DNA from: Clostridia bacterium
Lineage (GTDB): Bacteria > Bacillota > Clostridia > Christensenellales > Aristaeellaceae
DNA length: 54,256 nucleotides
NCBI GenBank assembly: GCA_017395065.1
Contig: JAFPWH010000007.1
Coordinates: forward strand, 1-54,256
Direction: 5' to 3'
The stretch's first letter is position 1. Every line of letters starts with the position of its first letter. The position numbers and the translations under genes were made by a program. The notes under the pieces are model-generated. The model saw only the letters and a list, made by a program, of their open reading frames with translations. It had not been told where the DNA came from and ran no database searches. Of the stretch, positions 51,154-54,256 are shown piece after piece.

Positions 51154-54100
51154 TTAGTTCATGCTCCTCAGGCTCGAGCAGTTCTCGAAGGCGCTCTCGC
51201 CGATGATCTCGATGGTGTCCGGCAGGTCGATGCTTTCGAGGACTGTGTTGTTCTTGAAAGCGTTCGCGCCGATGATCTTCACCGTGAAGCCCTCGATGGT
51301 CTCGGATACGGTGAGGCTTGCGTCGCTGCCCGTGTAGGATACCAGCGTCAGCACGCCGTCCACAAGCTTGAACACCAGTACGCCGTTTGGCGTCGCGATT
51401 TCGATGCTCACTTCGATCGTCACGGCTTCGCTCTCCGTTTCGCCCGCGTCGTTCGTCGCGACTGCGCGGAAGCTGTAGCTCGCCTTCTCAAGCGTCGCCG
51501 TGAAGGTCAGCGTATCGGTCGCCACGCCCTGCCAATCGTCGCTCTCGCTCAGATCCACAAAGCCCGCGCCCATGTCCGCCTGCCAGCGGATGCTGTCCGC
51601 CGTGGCGCTGCTCGCCGTCAGGGTCACCGTTTCGCCCAGTACGACCGCCTGGCTCACAGGCTGCACATCGAATTCCGGCGCCGACGCCATGCTCAGCGTC
51701 ACTTCGTCGGAGATCACTTCGCCCGCTTCGTTGCTCACGACCGCGCGGAACACGTAGTTTATCGTGGCTTCCTTGCACATGACCTGCAGCGTTTCGGTCG
51801 TCGAGCCCCTGTAGGTCGGCGTCTCGCCCAGGTCTGTGAAGCCCTGGCCCCTGTCCACCTGCCACTGGATGCTGTCAGCGTATTCCACTGCGATCGTGAA
51901 GGACGCGTATTCGCCGTTCATCGCCGTCTGGTTCGTCGGCTGCGTTATGATCGCCGGCAGGTTCACGACCCTGAAGCTCACCTCGTCGGAAATCGTCTCG
52001 CCCGCAGCGTTCGTCAGCACGCAGCGATAGGAGTAGCTCGGGGTGTTCGCGTTGATCTTGACCGTCAGCGTGTCGGTCGTGGCGCCGCTGAAGGTCGGCG
52101 TCGTGCCCAAGTCCACGAAGCCCAGGCCCGCTTTGCGGTCTACCTGCCACTGGATGCTGTCCGCGTTCTCATAGCCGATGGTGAACACTGCGTTCTGATC
52201 GGGCGTCACGATGAGGTCGACCGGCTGCGCGGTGATGACCGGCTTTACGATCTGTTCAATGCTTACTTCGTTGGAAATCGTCTGGCCCGCTGCGTTCGTA
52301 AGGACTGCGCGGAAGGTGTAGGTCACGGTGGTCGCGGTGACCTTTACGGTCAGCGTGTCCGTGGTGGCGCCGCTGAAGGTCGGCGTGGTGCCCAGATCCA
52401 CAAAGCCGTCGCCCTTGTTGCGGTTGACCTGCCACTGGATACTGTCAGCGCCCGTGTAGGCGACGGTGAAGCTCACCGTGCCGCCCGTGGTCCCGTTTTG
52501 GTTCGTGGGCTGCGTCACGATGGTCGGCTTCTCCGCGAGCTGGATGCTTACCTCGTCGGAAATCGTGCTGCCCGCCGCGTTGGTGAGGACAGCGCGGAAG
52601 GAGTAGTTCAACGTGTTCGCAGTGACCTTTACGCTCAGCGTTTCGGTCGCAGCGCCGCTGAAGGTCGGCGTGGTGCCCAGGTCCACAAAGCCCAGACCCG
52701 CTTTGCGGTCCACCTGCCACTGGATGCTGTCTGCGCCCGTGGCCGCGACGGTGAAGCTCACCGTGCCGCCCGTGGAGCCGAGTGCGTTTTCAGGCTGCGC
52801 GGTGATGACGGGCTTTTCGAGGGGAAGCGCTAAGTGCACTTCATCGGAGATCGTCTCACCGCCCGCGTTGGTCAGTACCACGCGGAACTTATAGCTTAAG
52901 AACAGTTCCTTCATCGTGACCTTCAGCGTCTTCGTGGTAACGCCGCTGTAGGACGCCGTGTTGCCAAGGTCCACAAAGCCCGCGCCGCGGTCTACCTGCC
53001 ACTGATAGTTGCTTACGTTGTCCGCTTCCACGGTGAAGGTCGCTTTCGCGCCGACTGCCGCAGAGGCGTTCTGAGGCTGCGCGGTGATGACCGGCGGCTG
53101 CACGGGGATCGTGATCATGACTTCGTCGGAGATCGTCTGCCCGCCCGCGTTGGTCAGTACCACACGGAATTTATAGCTTAAGAACAGTTCCTTCATCGTG
53201 ACCGTCAGGGTCTTCGTGGTAACGCCGCTGTAGGACGCCGTGTTGCCAAGGTCCACAAAGCCCGCGCCGCGGTCTACCTGCCACTGATAGTTGTTTACGT
53301 TCTCCGCTTCCACGGTGAAGGTCGCCTTCGCGCCGACCGCCGCAGAGGCGTTCACCGGCTGCGAAGTGATCGAAGGCTTGGATACCGGCAGGCTCACGCT
53401 GACCTCATTGGAGATCGTCTGGCCCGCCGCGTTGCTCACGACCACGCGGAATTTGTACGTCAGGAACAGTTCCTTCATCGTGACCGTCAGCGTGTTCGTG
53501 GTTACGCCCTTGTAGGACGCCGTGTTGCCCAGGTCCACGAAGCCTTCGCCCCTGTTTACCTGCCACTGATAGCCCGTCGCGCCGGTCGCCGTCACGGTGA
53601 AGACCGCGCTTGCGCCGACTGCCGCGGTCGCGTTTGCGGGCTGCGCGGTGATGGCCGGCTTGCTGGCCAGCGTGAAGGTGACTTCGTTGGAGATCACGCT
53701 TCCGCCTTCGCCGGTGACCTTCACGCGGAAGGTGTAGGTCGCGGTGCTGTCGGAGGCCTTTACACTCAGCGTGGCCGTGGTCGCGCCGCTGTAGGTCGGC
53801 GTGTTGTTCAGGTTCACGAAGCCGTTTTCGTCGTGCCTGTCCACCTGCCACTGATAGCCCGTCGCGCCGGTGGCTGCGACGGTAAAGGTGGCCTTGGCGC
53901 CGCTGGCCGCGGTGGTGTTTTTGGGCTGCGTCGTGATGGCGACGGTCTCTGTCTCGTAGGTTTCGCTTACGTAGCTGATGTCGTCGGCGGCACCGTCTTC
54001 GGTATCCTCTTCACCGGCGGTTTCCTCGGCGGCGATCTCGTCTTCCTCCGCCGCGGGCTTGGCCGCAATGGTCAATTCCGCCACGGGCAGCGGATGCCTT

Positions 54101-54256
54101 CTGTACAGGCGCACGCTCTCGTCGGCGTTGAGCTCGGTTTCGAGCGCCAGCGCTTCGTCCGCCGTGAGCGGCGTTACGCTCTTTAAGCGCACGTAGGCGT
54201 TTGCGAACTCGCTGCCGCCGGCCTTGGCCGCCGCCGTCTCCACGGTGAGCTTGAGC
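51154..54256 (-). CDS. Large Ig-like repeat surface protein with C-terminal LRR (partial)
   Basis: At least 1033 residues; the frame is open at the right edge, so the N-terminus is missing. The part seen starts with about 100 residues including an acidic Glu/Asp/Ala stretch, followed by nine tandem Ig-like domains of 92-95 residues, each with the pattern ITxQPxNxxA, SxQWQVDRGxGFVDLG, TLTVxxxxxxYxFRxVLTNAAG and TISDEV. A short LRR_5 segment (VKIIGANAFKNNTVLESIDL) ends the protein at SLRSMN. No LPxTG or other anchor is present, so anchoring would depend on the N-terminus. It is most likely a surface adhesin or scaffold. The C-terminal LRR type is shared with the neighbouring transglutaminase-LRR protein. 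Confidence 0.88.
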   Translation of the reverse strand, partial: LKLTVETAAAKAGGSEFANAYVRLKSVTPLTADEALALETELNADESVRLYRRHPLPVAELTIAAKPAAEEDEIAAEETAGEEDTEDGAADDISYVSETYETETVAITTQPKNTTAASGAKATFTVAATGATGYQWQVDRHDENGFVNLNNTPTYSGATTATLSVKASDSTATYTFRVKVTGEGGSVISNEVTFTLASKPAITAQPANATAAVGASAVFTVTATGATGYQWQVNRGEGFVDLGNTASYKGVTTNTLTVTMKELFLTYKFRVVVSNAAGQTISNEVSVSLPVSKPSITSQPVNASAAVGAKATFTVEAENVNNYQWQVDRGAGFVDLGNTASYSGVTTKTLTVTMKELFLSYKFRVVLTNAGGQTISDEVMITIPVQPPVITAQPQNASAAVGAKATFTVEADNVSNYQWQVDRGAGFVDLGNTASYSGVTTKTLKVTMKELFLSYKFRVVLTNAGGETISDEVHLALPLEKPVITAQPENALGSTGGTVSFTVAATGADSIQWQVDRKAGLGFVDLGTTPTFSGAATETLSVKVTANTLNYSFRAVLTNAAGSTISDEVSIQLAEKPTIVTQPTNQNGTTGGTVSFTVAYTGADSIQWQVNRNKGDGFVDLGTTPTFSGATTDTLTVKVTATTVTYTFRAVLTNAAGQTISNEVSIEQIVKPVITAQPVDLIVTPDQNAVFTIGYENADSIQWQVDRKAGLGFVDLGTTPTFSGATTDTLTVKINANTPSYSYRCVLTNAAGETISDEVSFRVVNLPAIITQPTNQTAMNGEYASFTIAVEYADSIQWQVDRGQGFTDLGETPTYRGSTTETLQVMCKEATINYVFRAVVSNEAGEVISDEVTLSMASAPEFDVQPVSQAVVLGETVTLTASSATADSIRWQADMGAGFVDLSESDDWQGVATDTLTFTATLEKASYSFRAVATNDAGETESEAVTIEVSIEIATPNGVLVFKLVDGVLTLVSYTGSDASLTVSETIEGFTVKIIGANAFKNNTVLESIDLPDTIEIIGESAFENCSSLRSMN
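51406..53940 (-). repeat. Nine tandem Ig-like domain repeats
   Basis: The DNA is periodic at about 280 bp. The third and fourth repeats (in protein order) are the closest pair, with identical stretches of over 60 bp offset by exactly 282 bp (94 codons), for example starting at 52951 and 53233. This points to recent duplication or gene conversion. Confidence 0.9.

Noticed and set aside
50155-52833. An 892-codon plus-strand open frame opposite the transglutaminase and Ig-repeat genes
   Set aside because: It runs through two genes and their terminator; its repeats only mirror the Ig domains.
51406-53940. Regular 280-bp periodicity as satellite or mobile DNA
   Set aside because: The period follows Ig-like domains in one continuous reading frame.

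Overview
The window is high-GC (clearly above 55% by eye) DNA from what looks like an anaerobic member of the Bacillota, class Clostridia. The indicators are strong GGAGG ribosome binding sites, near-consensus sigma-A promoters with 17-18 bp spacers, a WalRK-type two-component system followed by a GerM-domain protein, an electron-confurcating lactate dehydrogenase/Etf operon, a FeoA-FeoB fusion with its Cys-rich partner, a LytR-CpsA-Psr protein and MutS2. A gut lifestyle is an inference from the beta-galactosidase, the beta-propeller glycosidase-like protein and the Ig-repeat surface protein.

Region 1 (1-5330) is the end of an integrated element, probably a prophage. A leftward early operon (Cro-like regulator, Zn-binding small protein, small ORFs, SMC/RecF-like ATPase, Sak4-like P-loop ATPase running off the left edge) diverges from a rightward immunity/integration group (CI-like repressor, two-TM protein, large serine recombinase). 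A 17-bp palindrome overlaps the leftward -35 box. The recombinase frame runs into the antisense strand of a tRNA-Val(GAC) gene, so the element boundary (att) lies in that tRNA.

Region 2 (5369-15357) is chromosomal backbone: the tRNA promoter, the response regulator-kinase-GerM operon, an ABC-F ribosome-protection-type ATPase with a structured leader, an FGGY sugar kinase divergent from NAD kinase, a formate/nitrite-type channel and a uroporphyrinogen-decarboxylase-like protein.

Region 3 (15449-26095) holds a rightward operon (GH2 beta-galactosidase, rRNA-type methyltransferase, O-antigen-ligase-like membrane protein, purA) and the leftward tldD/tldE pair, followed by Nudix and GNAT genes. 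Region 4 (26267-34860) has a leftward run etfB-etfA-dehydrogenase-beta-propeller-SGNH hydrolase, then a secreted metzincin-type protease, a DUF4298 protein and a Mn-type cation diffusion facilitator.

Region 5 (34919-44808) is one long leftward run: LytR-CpsA-Psr protein, U32 peptidase, MutS2, HtrA-like protease, ABC exporter and metallophosphoesterase. Region 6 (44931-54256) has ferrous iron uptake (FeoAB plus a 53-residue Cys-rich partner), a DUF2975/HTH/membrane-protein operon with clear palindromic operators, a decayed GNAT gene, a secreted transglutaminase-LRR protein, and a large Ig-repeat surface protein that leaves the window on the right.

No CRISPR array, rRNA or insertion sequence was seen. 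The most unusual items are the divergent-promoter inverted repeat at 12725-12792, the leader of the ABC-F gene, the triplicated LPYxYxDE tail of the LytR-CpsA-Psr protein, and the linkage of the confurcating dehydrogenase to carbohydrate-active genes.
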